Assembly (NCBI GenBank): GCA_018907035.1
Contig: JACCIC010000015.1
Span: 4,160,001 to 4,224,000, forward strand
Length of the DNA stretch: 64,000 bases
Source: Sycobia sp. Sy_11
Taxonomy: Eukaryota > Arthropoda > Insecta > Hymenoptera > Epichrysomallidae
Direction of reading: 5' to 3'
Under the pieces are notes generated by a model. The model made no database searches. It was not told where the DNA came from and was given only the letters and a program-made list of their open reading frames with translations. The translations under genes were made by a program, and so were the position numbers. Shown here piece by piece: positions 22,350-34,737 of this stretch. Numbering within the stretch: the first letter of the stretch is position 1; every line of letters begins with the position of its first letter.

Positions 22350-23560
22350 TGTAAATACATTCGTAATTTTTCAAATATTGTAATAATCTGTATTGGAATT
22401 CTGATTCAATATAGCCCAAAACATGGATACACGAAATGGGTGAAAGGTTTTCAAATTTTTCTGTTCTCTGACCACTGTATTGAATCAACCATGTTTGAGA
22501 TAATTGAATGTATAATATGACCTAAAATTCTGATCGATATTGATTTCGAAATTTATACAGTTTGTCGCAAATTGGAAAAAAATGTATTAAAGGTGAATTT
22601 TTTAAAGCTCGAAAATGAACTATTAATTCCGTGATTTTGGTTGTTCATGGATTAATATAGATCAGGATTAATGAAATTACCATACAATAATATATGAATT
22701 AATTGCGTATAATAATAAAATTCTTATAAATAAAGTTTTCAACGCCATATTTTAATACAATCACTTGATGTTAAAAATTTTATTTTTAACAGAAACTTTA
22801 CTTACTTGAGCTGTTTTGTAGCCGATAGTTTTCGAAGTATAAAAATACTCGCAGTCGTGCGCAAATTTTATAGTGGAATATACTAAAAATCATAAGCAAA
22901 ACTGTAAATATACAGAATGTAAAAAAAATAAAGGTGAATACTAAATAATTAATACTAAAATGTTTTAGAATTTACTAAAAGAAATTGGACGATGAGATTG
23001 ATTTTAGCCTCAGAAACAGGTTTAGAGCGTCATTGGAAGGTCATTTTTCATTTTTTCCTACTCCTACTTTTGAAATTGCATTTCGATAGAACGAAAATTT
23101 CTACGCTTCAATAATGTATATAATATTTGGGCTCCGTTTGTTTCCTAAAGTTATGACAATTTTCTTTTTTATTATTTTAGAACTGAGCTATAAATAAATT
23201 TGAAAGACTTCTAATGTTAAAGGAAATTTTTTTAAAACGTTTGCTCTACATTGTGAAGCAACGTGATGTGAAATATCATTATCGTAATGTGATTTCGAAG
23301 CTAACAAAAGATTATATTGATCTTGTCATGACTAGAATGTCAGGTGGGTTGTTTGGAAAAGAACAAAGCTTCTTATTTTTCAATGTGTTCATATAAACAA
23401 TAAAAAATTATATATAAAATATATAATGTAATATAATATATAATCGTATATGAAATAAAAATTACTATTTTAGATACTGCCAATTATGACTAGAACAGAA
23501 TAATCCTAATACTGTTAATAATAACAATAATCCTAAAACTGATAAATTTAGTCAATTTTT
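22350..23560. repeat. Duplicated block delta, copy 3
   Basis: Matches 16280-17500. Contains the P4 promoter; no other gene is seen. Confidence 0.8.
22806..22872 (-). promoter_or_regulatory. P4 core promoter and 5' UTR exon
   Basis: On the minus strand TATAAAATTTGCGCACGACT begins at 22872. The TTCGAAAAC motif and a GTAAGTAAAG donor follow, with the exon ending at 22806. The UTR intron extends to 21987. Confidence 0.6.
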
Positions 23561-23930
23561 CATATTTTCTTAAATCGAGTTAACGAATTCAATAATGTAC
23601 ATTCATACATGAAAAAATAAGATGATTCAAGCTTATCGTCTGGGCAAAGCGACCATTTTGTATCACACAAGAAATATGATGAACTAAATAGTAAAAAAAA
23701 TTTTAATTAATGGTTAATACAGTTAGATCGAAACAAAAATGATTTAAACTTTTAATAAACGTTACTCACTCAATTTTAATTTATAAGGCGGAGATTGGGG
23801 CCGATGTAAGGAATATATAATCGTATTGGAAGATGAAAATTTACTAGTGTACTCACATAATTACATAAATTCAATTTACATTTGTTTTGTTTATATCTTC
23901 AATGCAAACGAAAATAATTATGTACATATA

Positions 23931-25218
23931 CGAGAGTGGATTAATAAGTTTCCGGCCGGACCAAGACATGGCGCCACTAGGTCCACCTTGAGGTGACGTT
24001 CTATAGTACCATCCTTAAATAGCTTGTAGCTATAGTTTCAGTCCGATTGCCATGTTAATTTATTTTTGAGAGCACGCTGAACAAGACGTCTCTGTGTTTT
24101 TCGTAAAAATGGAAAAGCTGAAAAATCGTGCTGTCATTAAATACTTTTATTTGAAGGGGTTAGCGCCGAAGGAAATTAAAAAAGAGATGGACTCAACACT
24201 GGGGACATCCTCCCCATAATATTCAACCGTTAAGTAGTGGGTTTCTGAGTTGAAAAAGGGTCGTGTGAGCATCTCTGATGAGCCTCGCTCAGGACGCCCC
24301 ATTGAGGTCACAACTCCAGATATGATCGAAAAAATCCATCAAGTAGTGCTGAAAGACAACAGATTAAATGTGCGTGAGATAGCTGAGACCTGTAAGATGT
24401 CATATAAACGTGTACAAAATATTTTGCACCAACATTTGTATTTGGAAAAGCTCTGTGCAAGCTGGGTGCCGCGTTTGCTAACAGTCGGCCAAAAATCGAT
24501 TCGAAAGAACATTTCTACCGCCAATTTGACGTTGTATAAGCGTATTCCAAGCAAATTTTTGCGTCGATTCGTAACCGTTGACGAATCTTGGGTCCACCAC
24601 TACACTCCTGAAACCAAACAACAGTCTAAACAGTGGATTGGACCAGGGGAACCAACTCCAAAGAAAGCAAAAACAAGTTTTTCGGCGAACGGGGTTATGG
24701 CAACTGTTTTTTGGGATGCAAATGGTAGTATATACATTGATTACCTTGAAAAGGGTAAAATTATCAGTGGTCATTACTATACAGACTTATTGCAACGTTT
24801 GAGCGACGAAGTGAAAATTAAACGACCTCATCTGGTCAAGAAAAAAATCTTGATTCATCACGATAACGCACCAGCGCACACGTCAATCGTTGCGATGGCT
24901 AAAATCAACGATCTGAAATTTGAATTAATGGCACATCATCCTTACTCTCCAGACCTACCCCGAGTGCTTATTATCTGTTTCCTAACCTCAAAAAATGGCT
25001 TGGCGGTAAGAGATTTGCGGACAATGAAGAAGTAATCGAAGCTGTAAATGGGTATTTTGAGGAGCTTGATGAATCAGTCTAAAGAGATGGCATTACTAGA
25101 CTAGAACACCGCTATGAGAAATGTATCAGCCTTAGAGGAGATTATGTTGAGAAATAAAAAAAATTCTTAAAAACGTTGTTTTTCTTGGTCAGGCCGGAAA
25201 CTTATTAATCCACCCTCA
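23931..25218 (+). mobile_element. Nearly full-length mariner element
   Basis: The 1288-base element is flanked by TA dinucleotides at 23929-23930 and 25219-25220. Its terminal inverted repeats of about 28 bases, CGAGAGTGGATTAATAAGTT onward at the left and the complement of TGAGGGTGGATTAATAAGTT at the right, differ at only two positions. It contains one transposase frame with a few lesions. The high identity of the ends and few defects suggest a comparatively recent insertion. Confidence 0.9.
24109..25157 (+). pseudogene. Mariner transposase pseudogene
   Basis: From the ATG at 24109 the frame encodes a mariner transposase: an N-terminal HTH (residues about 1-110, with the linker NVREIAETCKMS), then VDESWVHHY (first catalytic Asp), IHHDNAPAH (second) and HHPYSPDLP (third, the D34D arrangement of mariners). 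In-frame stops lie at 24217-24219, 24235-24237 and 25080-25082, and a frameshift lies near 24955-24965. The natural length is about 350 residues. As it stands it cannot make an active enzyme. Confidence 0.85.
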
Positions 25219-25220
25219 TA

Positions 25221-26292
25221 CAACATTGACAAAATATAGAGATAGTTTTCAGCCACAAATATTAAATACAAAATTGATTATATGCCAATGTACTTGTGAA
25301 TTATCTTATTATATTATTAATTTATTATATTAGTATATACACATTATTATATTAGTGTATACACATTATTATAGAATTAATTTATCATATTAGTATATAC
25401 ACATGTATATACCATCATTAATAAATGAATAACCATGAATTAAATTTAGTCGAAATAAATTTCATTTCATTTGCAATTATTAATAACTTATATTAAATGT
25501 TTAGTTCATTTCAAAGGTAAGTCATGTCAACATAGGTTATTGTTACAAAAATTAGTTTTACACATTTTTCTACTGTTTTACAGAATATAAGTTTGTCTTA
25601 AAGCTAATTAAAGAGACGAACATAATTACTATATATTATGGATCTTAGTCATGCCGTAACATTGTTATATATTATTTTTTAATCTATTTATTTTATTCTA
25701 TTTATTTCTTATTTATATCATTTGCTTATAAGTCATTGATAATGTCCGTCGTAAAATGGTACCAAAAAAAAGGTCTCGTCTAAGACAAGAGAAATATAAT
25801 TAGTAAAACAATTTTTTCATAAAGAAAAGCTCACCAATAAATTGAAGAAACTTTTTATTTTTTGAAAAATAATTAATAATAATTAAAAATAAATTAAAAT
25901 TAATTAATAATGAATTAATTAATAATTAATTAAGAATTAATTTAATAAAAATAATTGAATTTATCTTCTTTGCCTTTTGAAAATATTGCCAAAGCCAATA
26001 TTAAAATAAATTGTATTACATAATAGATAGCTTTATCATTCGGGAAACCTAATTGACTTTATTAAAAAAATATGGAGAAGCATTTGGAAATATATGGTTA
26101 AATTTTCGTAAAACATTTGTATATCATCTTTTTTTAGAAACAGAACATTTAGTTGATAGTTTATAATATTATGTGTACAAGTACTCTGATACAGTACAAA
26201 TTGAATACGCGCGTTACTTAAACTAATCAATTATAAAAATGACTAAGATTTATGAATTAATTTGCATAGATTAAAATGTTTTATATCATTTG
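25221..26292. other. AT-rich intergenic, no gene seen
   Basis: Very AT-rich DNA with imperfect short repeats, such as the thrice-repeated TTAGTATATACACAT-like unit near 25330-25410 and TTAATTAATAATTAA tracts near 25870-25950. No gene is recognised. Confidence 0.4.
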
Positions 26293-26332
26293 TATAAATG
26301 AAGGAGAATTTTGTTAAGCAACAGATTTTATG
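26293..26332 (+). promoter_or_regulatory. SPH-A core promoter
   Basis: TATAAATG at 26293-26300 is followed 29 bases later by CAGATTTTATG at 26322-26332. Equivalent TATA plus CAGATnnTATG pairs stand before SPH-B (39551 and 39580) and SPH-C (52840 and 52872), at spacings of 29 and 32. The conserved CAGAT is the likely transcription start region, giving a 5' UTR of about 45 bases. Confidence 0.6.
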
Positions 26333-26369
26333 GGTATTAATATTGCATTATTAAAATATTTTTTGCAAA

Positions 26370-29300
26370 ATGAGCGTTTACTATAATTTATTTTTTAATA
26401 TTTTTGTCATTTTATTGATCAATTGGATAAATCATAGTGAGTAAAATTTTTCTTTAGTTAGTATTGATTAAACTAATAATTTATAATACATAAGGATCAC
26501 TCACATAGATCCAAGCCCATTATTTGTCGTGAAACTTCTGTTCTATTCTTTTCATTCTAAAGACAATATAATAAGCTATCGATTCCATGTCATAAATTTG
26601 CATGATTTGCTATAAACAGAAAGGTTTAACTGTTCAAATGTACAACATCATCAAAAATTACAAGTTTTTAACACATATTATAATCAAGTATGATCATCTT
26701 GATTTAAAATTATAAGGAATACGTGTACAAAATTATTCTTTGTTTTATGATAAACAATTTTGCGCATCGTATAATTTTATTATGCTCGTTCGTGCACTAG
26801 AAATAAGCTTTAAAGTTATACGCAGTAGCGTGAGACGTGGCTCGCACAAGGCTCTGCTAGCACTTATTCTTAAAATATATTAAATTAAAATTTTTACATT
26901 TTTTAAATTACATATTTCGTTCAACATATCATATTATGAAAATCGAATTATTTCATGCATTATTAAATATAAAGAATATGTCCATGGTAAAATTTTTAAT
27001 ACTTAATAGATTTTTCAAAATTATAACTATGCTTCTCAATCACCGTACTCATTATTTAATTATATTTAAGTTCCATTTTTATTAAATGCTCGAAATTCTA
27101 TATCATTTAAAATACCTTAAAGTATTCGAGTAGAAACATAGTTGATTAACGACAATGAATTCAAGTGACAGATTTTTCTGGAATTGAGAATCTGGATTTT
27201 CAATCATGCTATCAATGATGGTCCAGATTATCCATGGTAGAAATAACACCCCGATCATTCCTTTATATAGTATCTCCTAACCTAAATAATGAGGGAGTTG
27301 CATTCTAGTTTGATTTCATCAATATTTCAGCACAGTGTTTTAAATTCCATTTAATGATACATTCTGAACGTTAATCTCAAAAGTATTCCAAGCAGCTTTA
27401 ATGCTTGTCTATTGAAGCAAACGATTAGGTTATTAATCATGTGAAATCAATTGTTCCTTATTGAAATCAAACTTTTTAAATTACTGTCTACACTTCTTTT
27501 ACCACTGAAAATTATTTTCCAGCAGGTTTACGAAGGTAGTCCAATAAGTACATAGTCTTACTGGCCCTTCGTGCCACTGTCGAAAAAGAAATCTTTGATT
27601 ACGTAGCACATTCTCGTAGATTTATTCTGTTCAACATTTAGCCGAATTGTACTCGTAGTTTTGTTTTCACCTTGTATGGAAGCATGTGTATCCGTCGATT
27701 GTAAAAAAAATGAAATGAGATTAATATCGGCTGGTGATTCGATTCTTGTTATTTTAAGGAAAATCGCGTAGACCAATCAAAGAGCGCTTGAAGATTGTTT
27801 ACGGTGACTTTTTGCTTCGATGGAGACTGTCAAAAAATTGTTTAACAAGTATTATCGCACGTCAGTTTTTGATGAGTTTCGTTCAGTTGCCCTGAAAATA
27901 ACTATCATAGAGGATAAGGTGACAATAACCCTCGATTTTATATTGACACAACACAGACTGAAGATTCGTGAGATAGTTAAGAGAGCAGGTATCACAAAAG
28001 ACTGCATTAGTCACATCCTGTGCGATGAGTGTCGCGCTTGTTCACTCAGAAAACCAAATCTCAATACGAAACCTAATCGTGAGACCACTTCTAAGTAGTG
28101 TTTGATGCAATTTAAGCGCAATCCGAAGGAATTTCTATATTTGTCTCATGAGCTTCGACAAAAGATGAATCCACTGAATCACCTACCAGCCGTAAAAATG
28201 ATGACCACCAGTTTCTGGGATTCACAAGATGTGATCTAGATCAACTACCATTAGAAGGATAAAATGGTCATAGTATATAGGCCATATTTTAATTGATATT
28301 TAGCAGAAATTTTAGTTGACGGAGGAGGATATTGCAGCCAAAGCATTTGAAGCGTAGTTCGATCCAGTGTATTACACCTAAAAGAAGGCTATATTAAAAA
28401 ATAAATCTCGAATTTTCCAAAATATAAATCTTTGTTTAGTAGACCAATTATCTACTTATCTGACTACTCTCTTATAAGTTACATTCGGAGATTTATGTTA
28501 CATTATACTAAATATGTCTGACTTTACTTTATTATCTTTTTCTTAACTTTTTAAAATGATTTGTTTATAATAAATGTAAAATAATTAGTATGATAATTAT
28601 CAAATATTTTTATGTACTTATAAAAGATATTCTTATATTTTTTATATATAGTTAGAAACCATAAAAGAATCAATCAATTTTGTACGTGGTGAAACATTAT
28701 TTCGGCTTTGTTTTAATCTTTAGTTATATTTAAATTAAATGTCTTGTTAAAATTAATTTAAAAACAGTCCAGTTTTTTAAGTGTTTATGAAGTAATTGAT
28801 AAAAAAATCTTTTATTTATTTAAGTTCTAGCCTTCAACGTAGAAGAAATAGTGGGCGGTACTATCGCATTTAAGCCCAATTACAGATACCAAGCAGCAGT
28901 CTTAGGTAAACAGAATTATTCTAATACTTTATACCTCATCTGTAGTGGAGCTATAGTTTCTTCCTATATGGTTATATCTGCTGCTCACTGCTTTATAAAT
29001 ACTACTGGCGATTTAAGGTATTTAACTTTTGCGCTTCGCTTAGATTCGGATGACTTAACAACTTCCCAGGGTGACTTGAACCAAATAGATTTTATTTATT
29101 TGTTCGACTATAATTTCCAAACTGGTGAAAACGATATTGCGCTAGTTAGAGTAAGTTTGTTTCATATTAGTAATTTTAGTTGCATATTTGTGCCATACAT
29201 AGCACTGTAAAAATTGCTGAATGAATGTAAATAATTAAGTCTCAAGTCCTAGAAAAAATTTCTTTAGTAAAAAATAGACTCATATTGTCTTCACAAACAG

Positions 29301-32300
29301 TAACTAACCGGTTTCAATCGTAACAATTTAAAATATTATCTGATAAAAAAACAACAAATTTTTTATTAATTATATAGTATTTTCTGGGATAAACAAATAT
29401 TGAATTATAATAAGAGTATATGTCAACAACTAAACAGTGACGATTATTTGAAATGTCATCAACGTTTTTTTTCATGTTTTTTGTCCTTAAAATTACGATG
29501 AGAAAAAATGATATACTATACATGGTAATACATAATTTATCACTTCCATTGAAATTCAGGCGTTAATAAATTTAATTTATTTGAAAATAAAGAAATGTAT
29601 ATTAATCAATTACTTTTTCTTATATTGTGGAGACCGCTTTCCAATACAATGTTTTTGGCAAAATGTGTTTAAGTATATTATGTATATCATATATAATATG
29701 CATTTATGTGTAACAAATTTTTGCAAAAATGGGAGAATAGATGTCGTAAAACTCATTGGAGGCCTGGTATAGTCATAGTTCTAGATAGTAGAATTGCTAA
29801 ACTCTCAGTCGTGGATATGTCGATACTTACCGCAGTATCGGGATTGCGATGTAAGCAGGAACAGGGATCTGAAATTAAATAACGACTTGAATAAATCTTC
29901 TTTTTTTTGCATTCATAATATTAAAGAAGAATAAATTTTTTTTCATGTTACAGTCAACTACGGCGTTTTATTTTAAGTACACTGATGGTATGGACAAAGT
30001 AAATATAGCTCCAAATGGATTGATGTTGCTTGACCGTGAAGCTGTTGTAACTTCGTACGGTATTAGTAATATTACGGATGATACGGATTATAAATTAAGA
30101 TATGCATTTGTTAAAATTGTTGACGATAGTTATTGTATGAATAATAGTCGTCCATTTTATAGACGCAATCAAATATGTGGTATGCTGAAATCTTACGATT
30201 ATAAACCACATAGAGGACTCTGCAGGGTAAATATAACTAAAAAATTCGTTTATCTAAATTACGAAATTATAATATATCTAGTAAAACGGATGAAATTGAT
30301 TATTGAATGAATATTATATTCACTTTTAGTCTGTTTCCGTGAATAGTAAATTCATATAAGGCATATGCGGAAATAAAAGATAAATAAGCTATGAACTAAT
30401 TCTACCGTCCGCAATCTTCACTTTCCTTATTGAAAAATAATTACTAGGAAATTACATATTCATCGTGATCGAATTGACGTAATTATTTATTATTAGCATT
30501 TACATTACTCTTTTATCTCCATTCTGAAAGTTCTTTCAAATTAATTAGCATAGTGATAATTATGTCTTAGTACGATTCCATTTTTAAAAATAATCGGAAT
30601 TAACGTATATTCTATTAAACTAATCCACTCTCAAAATTATTGTGAATATTTTTATGCTTGTTTCGATCATATGTGATATTGACTTAGATTCACAGTGGAT
30701 ACACTTCTTTCACTTCTATTCTAAAAGGATATTCTAAGAAATATCTTCTAAAAGCGCATTTTATGCCCAACAAGTGTGCAAAAAAGTTTTATAATTTATA
30801 TAAAATCAGAAAGTGTTTTAATAATTCAGTATCTCAAATAATAAAAGAAGTGTCGTAAATGCTTCGTTAGTATTTGATTCTTGTTTATAGATGTCTTAAA
30901 AATTAGCATCTGATGGTAAGAACTATTAGAATAATTTTTTGGTTGACAGAACCACTAGATTATAATTTGTTTTACTCAAGAGCACGTATTGATCACGATG
31001 TCGTATGGCATATACTTGATAACTTTTTTTCGTTTTATCTGATAAACTTTTACCAGCTGTTACGTTTTTGCAAGAATATTACATCCACATAAGTTCTATA
31101 ACAATTCTTTCGCTTTTGTATTTACCGCACATCTTTTCTTTGGTAAGTATTTTCATCAGATTATAAATATTGGGAAGATTTTAGATACGATCATCATTAA
31201 TTATATCAACAAATATTTTATGCAATAATTTGATTATTGTATATTTCCTGGTTTGAATTTATTTCTATGAAGATAAGGTTAACTAAAAGCGGCAACTTCT
31301 ATAGCTATATCTGTAGATATATCTGCTTTGAAAGCACATCAATTCCTATCGAACAAATTCTTAATGTACTCAGAATCATGAATGTACTTGTTTGCGATTT
31401 CTTTTGCCGTTTTAAGAATGAAGGAACTGATAATAATTATAATAATAGATCAAGAACTCTGCTCTCCATCGCATTATTTATATTATCTTTTATATTCCTT
31501 GTTTATATAAGTTACTGGGTACTTATTTCTTATAAATATAAAACTCAATTTATATTCTAATGAATCTTTTGAACCTTTTAAAAAGATTTTTTATGAAGGT
31601 GTATATTGTTAAGATTTTCTATAATCTTAATTTGAGGTAATTCATATCTATTTAACTCGTCAATTTTAAGATATTTTATGTCATATTTTAGTTAGTGAGT
31701 TAACGCTAACCATCACCACGCAGTAAGTAATAACAAGTAATCGCGCTGGATGATTTAATTTTTTTTAATTTTAGTTTTCTGGTAGCAATATTGTTCAAAA
31801 ATATTATATTGAGTATTTACATACATTATTTTATGACCCATACCATCAACATTTCCATCAAATCTAAATATATTTCTTCTATTGAGAATAGTTAAAGTCG
31901 GTATTATATTTAAAAATTTTTTTATCAATCATATTGGATTGGTCATTTAAATTTCGCTTAGTTGACATTAAATTGGTTCATAGCTACTCCAAAAAACTTG
32001 ATTACAGATTCTAAAATGAATAAGAAAATTTTTTCTTTTCTGTTGTACGTACCGCACAGCGGTTGAGTCTATTTTCTGTCAAGTAATAGCCAATATCTTG
32101 ATCTACACATTTCATAGATACATATTTTTTATATAAAAACAATGAAATGTAAGGACGCAGTTTTATATGTTCAATAATGATATTATATGTTTTACAGTAT
32201 GATGGCGGTTCTCCGCTTGTCTTTCAAGATATGCTTATAGGAGTATCCGGCATTAGTCGTGAAGATTGCGACAATACTGTCTTTGGTTCCATATATACCA

Positions 32301-32395
32301 ATGTAGCGTATTTTAGAAAAATTATCGATGAAGTCAAATCAGGCAGAACCTTAGCATCAGCTATATTCAAAAATAGGTTTCACATTCCATTCTAA
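26370..32395 (+). CDS. SPH-A, secreted S1-family serine protease homologue
   Basis: Four exons encode 285 residues: 26370-26436, 28831-29150, 29954-30226 and 32198-32395 (intron phases 1, 0, 0). Residues 1-22 are a signal peptide (starts MSVYYNLFFN). IVGG begins at residue 29, preceded by NVEE rather than Arg or Lys. The catalytic His (SAAHC, residue 75) and Asp (NDIAL, residue 124) are present. The serine motif is YDGGSPL, so Ser195 is Gly223 and Gly193 is Tyr221. The triad and oxyanion hole are therefore broken. Cysteines matching 42/58, 168/182 and 191/220 are kept. The fold should be chymotrypsin-like but probably without protease activity; known serine protease homologues act as cofactors, binders or venom components. 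An AATAAA lies at 32561. Intron 1 contains a degenerate mariner and intron 3 is 1971 bases. Confidence 0.85.
27531..28473 (+). mobile_element. Degenerate mariner in intron 1 of SPH-A
   Basis: Imperfect terminal inverted repeats (left CGAAGGTAGTCCAATAAGTA, right ending GACTACTCTCTTA) bound a broken plus-strand transposase. LKIREIVKRAGIT-like HTH-linker residues and a VKMMTTSFWDSQDVI segment are recognisable. Large parts of the catalytic domain are missing or interrupted. The short frame at 27820-28098 belongs to this element. Confidence 0.7.
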
Positions 32396-32626
32396 TATAA
32401 TATCATTTTTATTTAGATATTTATATTATGTATAGTCTAACTCTCTTAACAATAGCATTGTTATTGATAATAATTGTATCCATTTAAAATTTTCTATAAA
32501 ATTTTAAAAAATATTTATATACATGTTTTAATTAAACTTTATTTACAAACAAAGTATTTAAATAAAAGTGTCAATATAAATTATATGGCAGTAATTAGTA
32601 TTTAAAATGTCATAAAAATTAAATTA
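32396..32626 (+). other. SPH-A 3' UTR region
   Basis: AT-rich trailer after the stop with AATAAA at 32561-32566. No other feature. Confidence 0.45.
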
Positions 32627-32850
32627 GAGGCCTACGATGGCTCGATCGCTAGAGCGAAGGACTAGTAACTTGGTGATCCGAGTTCAAATCCCGGTTTGCG
32701 CCAATTGACATAAGCACAGCTGTAATAATTTACACGCGCTTTGTTTACAAACACATCGCAGTCTTCCGTCGCTGATTAGTGCCGGTATTTGGAAGCCTAA
32801 ATAGAGCGCCATTAAATAATATAAAAACAAATAATAGTAAACTAAACTAT
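32627..32850 (+). mobile_element. tRNA-derived SINE
   Basis: The head resembles a tRNA. The A-box-like TGGCTCGATCGC is at 32638, a D-arm pairing GCTC with GAGC follows, and a good B box GTTCAAATCC is at 32682-32691. The loop CTAGTAA would give anticodon AGT (threonine). The anticodon stem does not pair and the acceptor stem is poor, so this is not a working tRNA gene. An unrelated body of about 110 bases and an A-rich tail follow. The body recurs, inverted, at about 46690-46805, which makes a SINE more likely than a lone tRNA pseudogene. Confidence 0.65.
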
Positions 32851-33731
32851 AGCATAAATATTTATATTTAAATGTGGACTTGAACATTTTACAAATTTAA
32901 ACTTTGATATTAATGATACAGGTTAAATAAAGGATATAATTGAATATCATATGTTCCTATTTATTACTTTTTTATGACTGTAACCCTAGGCAGCAAAACG
33001 AATTCAATATTTTGGAATAAATCATTTTTTTTGAATTTATAATGAATAATACATAAAACTGTTCATCAATATCCCCCAACTTGAGACATCGGATGTACAG
33101 CTGTCTGGGTTATGCGAAGTTGCTGATGTTTTATCGTAAGCAATCCGATGTTATCCGATAGCCATCCTAGTTTTATAGAGATCAAATTTTACGTATGTAA
33201 TGATCCTAGGTAAACACTTCATTCAATTTATTATAAACATTCTACAGGTGCAGCAAGAAAGGATATGCATATCCGTATGTACGTGTGTATATATGCGTTA
33301 TGTACATACATATTTTAGAAATTAATAATCTACAGCATTATACATGAAAGGAGCTTTTCCTCTAGGAGCCGGAAAAACCTAGTGTTTTGTTGCATCAACT
33401 CTAACCTGGTCGGGACAAGGCTCTCGGTGAGCTTAATAATGAGCGAAGATAATAAGTGAGTAAGGATTCTTTATCTAAATATTTATGATGTTCAACTTTG
33501 CGTTGGTTTAATTTTGTAGGCCATAGAGATATTACATCTGGATATGAAATAGCGAAGAGCTGATTAAATTCTTGTATTTAATATTCATTTCTAGTTATTA
33601 TTGTTATCTTTATGACCTTGGAATTGTACTGGGAGCGGTTGCCAAGTGTAAAAAACAATTGGTTACTTTAAAAATCTTTTTAATCTACTCTTCCTTTACC
33701 TTCATAAATTTCCTTTTCTATGTCCCACATA
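32851..33731. other. Intergenic, no gene seen
   Basis: Nothing recognisable beyond moderately complex sequence near 33330-33440. Confidence 0.35.
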
Positions 33732-34386
33732 CGAGGGTGGTTTGATAAGTTCGTGACTTTTAAATGAAAAAATAGTTGATTTAAACAATTTTTTTTTTAT
33801 TTTTCAATATAGTTCCCTCCCAACTCGATATATTTATTCCAGTGGTATTCAATCTTTTTCAAGCCTTCCAAAAAGTAACTTTTGTCGAAATCCTCAAATC
33901 ATTTGTGACAGTCATAATCTCTTCATTCGATGAAAATCTTTTACCACCAAGCCAAGTTTTCATGCTTGAAAATAGAAAATAATCGGACGGTGCTAAATCT
34001 GGAAAATAAGGTGGGTGAGGAAGTAATTTGTAACGTAATTCTGCTAATTTGACTGTTTAATTTGCTGGTGCGTTGTCGTGGTGGAAGAGCTCTTTTTTCT
34101 TCACCAGATGAGGTCGCTTTTTTCAGTATGGCTTCAAATCTATCCAATAATTAAGCATAATTCTGTCCTGTAATTGCTTTTCTCTTCTGTAGGTAATCGA
34201 ATAGTATTATACCCCGTGAGTCCCAAAAAACTGTGGCCATGACCTTACCGGCTGATGGAACAGTTTTTGCTTTTTTCGGAGCAGGTTTTCCATGTTCAGT
34301 CCACATTTTTGACTGCCGTTTCGTTTCTTGCGTATAGTGATGAATCCATGTTTCATGAACAGTAACATAAAGGCGCAAAAATTCGT
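33732..34386 (-). mobile_element. 5'-truncated mariner joined to a gypsy relic
   Basis: The right end of the transposon (CGAGGGTGGTTTGATAAGTT) is preserved at 33732 after a TA. On the minus strand the transposase begins abruptly at EFLRLYVTVHETWIHHY and continues KQQ-like, TVPSAGKVMATVFWD, DYLQKRKAITG. The HTH half and the other terminal repeat are missing. At about 34386 the frame changes directly into the C-terminal part of the gypsy integrase region (ILDCDRYVIGD). Confidence 0.75.
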
Positions 34387-34737
34387 CACCTATAACATAT
34401 CTATCGCAATCTAAAATTTTCTTTATTCCATACGGCCCCTTAAATTAGGTATGAGTTTTTTATTGATACCTATTGAGGTATCAATATTTCTTATCATAAC
34501 GTAATCATCAACATTACAAATGTTTACGTTCTTGCCCATTTTATTATACGATTTTTAATTGCCTTCCTGCATTTTTATTATATTTTCAGCCGCATTTTTA
34601 CGTATGTTCTCTAAATCTCTATCATTTTCGCTATCATTGTCTAATACTGCTCGTAAATTATCATTTATTTCGCCACATTGTTCTACATCGAATAACAATC
34701 GACTCGGTGTATCTCTAGTTGCTTTACGTGCTGTTAT

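Noticed and set aside
31237..31560. A 107-codon frame with hydrophobic C-terminus in intron 3 of SPH-A
   Set aside because: Two hydrophobic stretches in AT-rich DNA are expected by chance; no promoter, paralogue or splice evidence.
32628..32702. Working tRNA-Thr (AGT) gene
   Set aside because: The anticodon stem does not pair, the acceptor stem is poor, and the body recurs elsewhere as a SINE.
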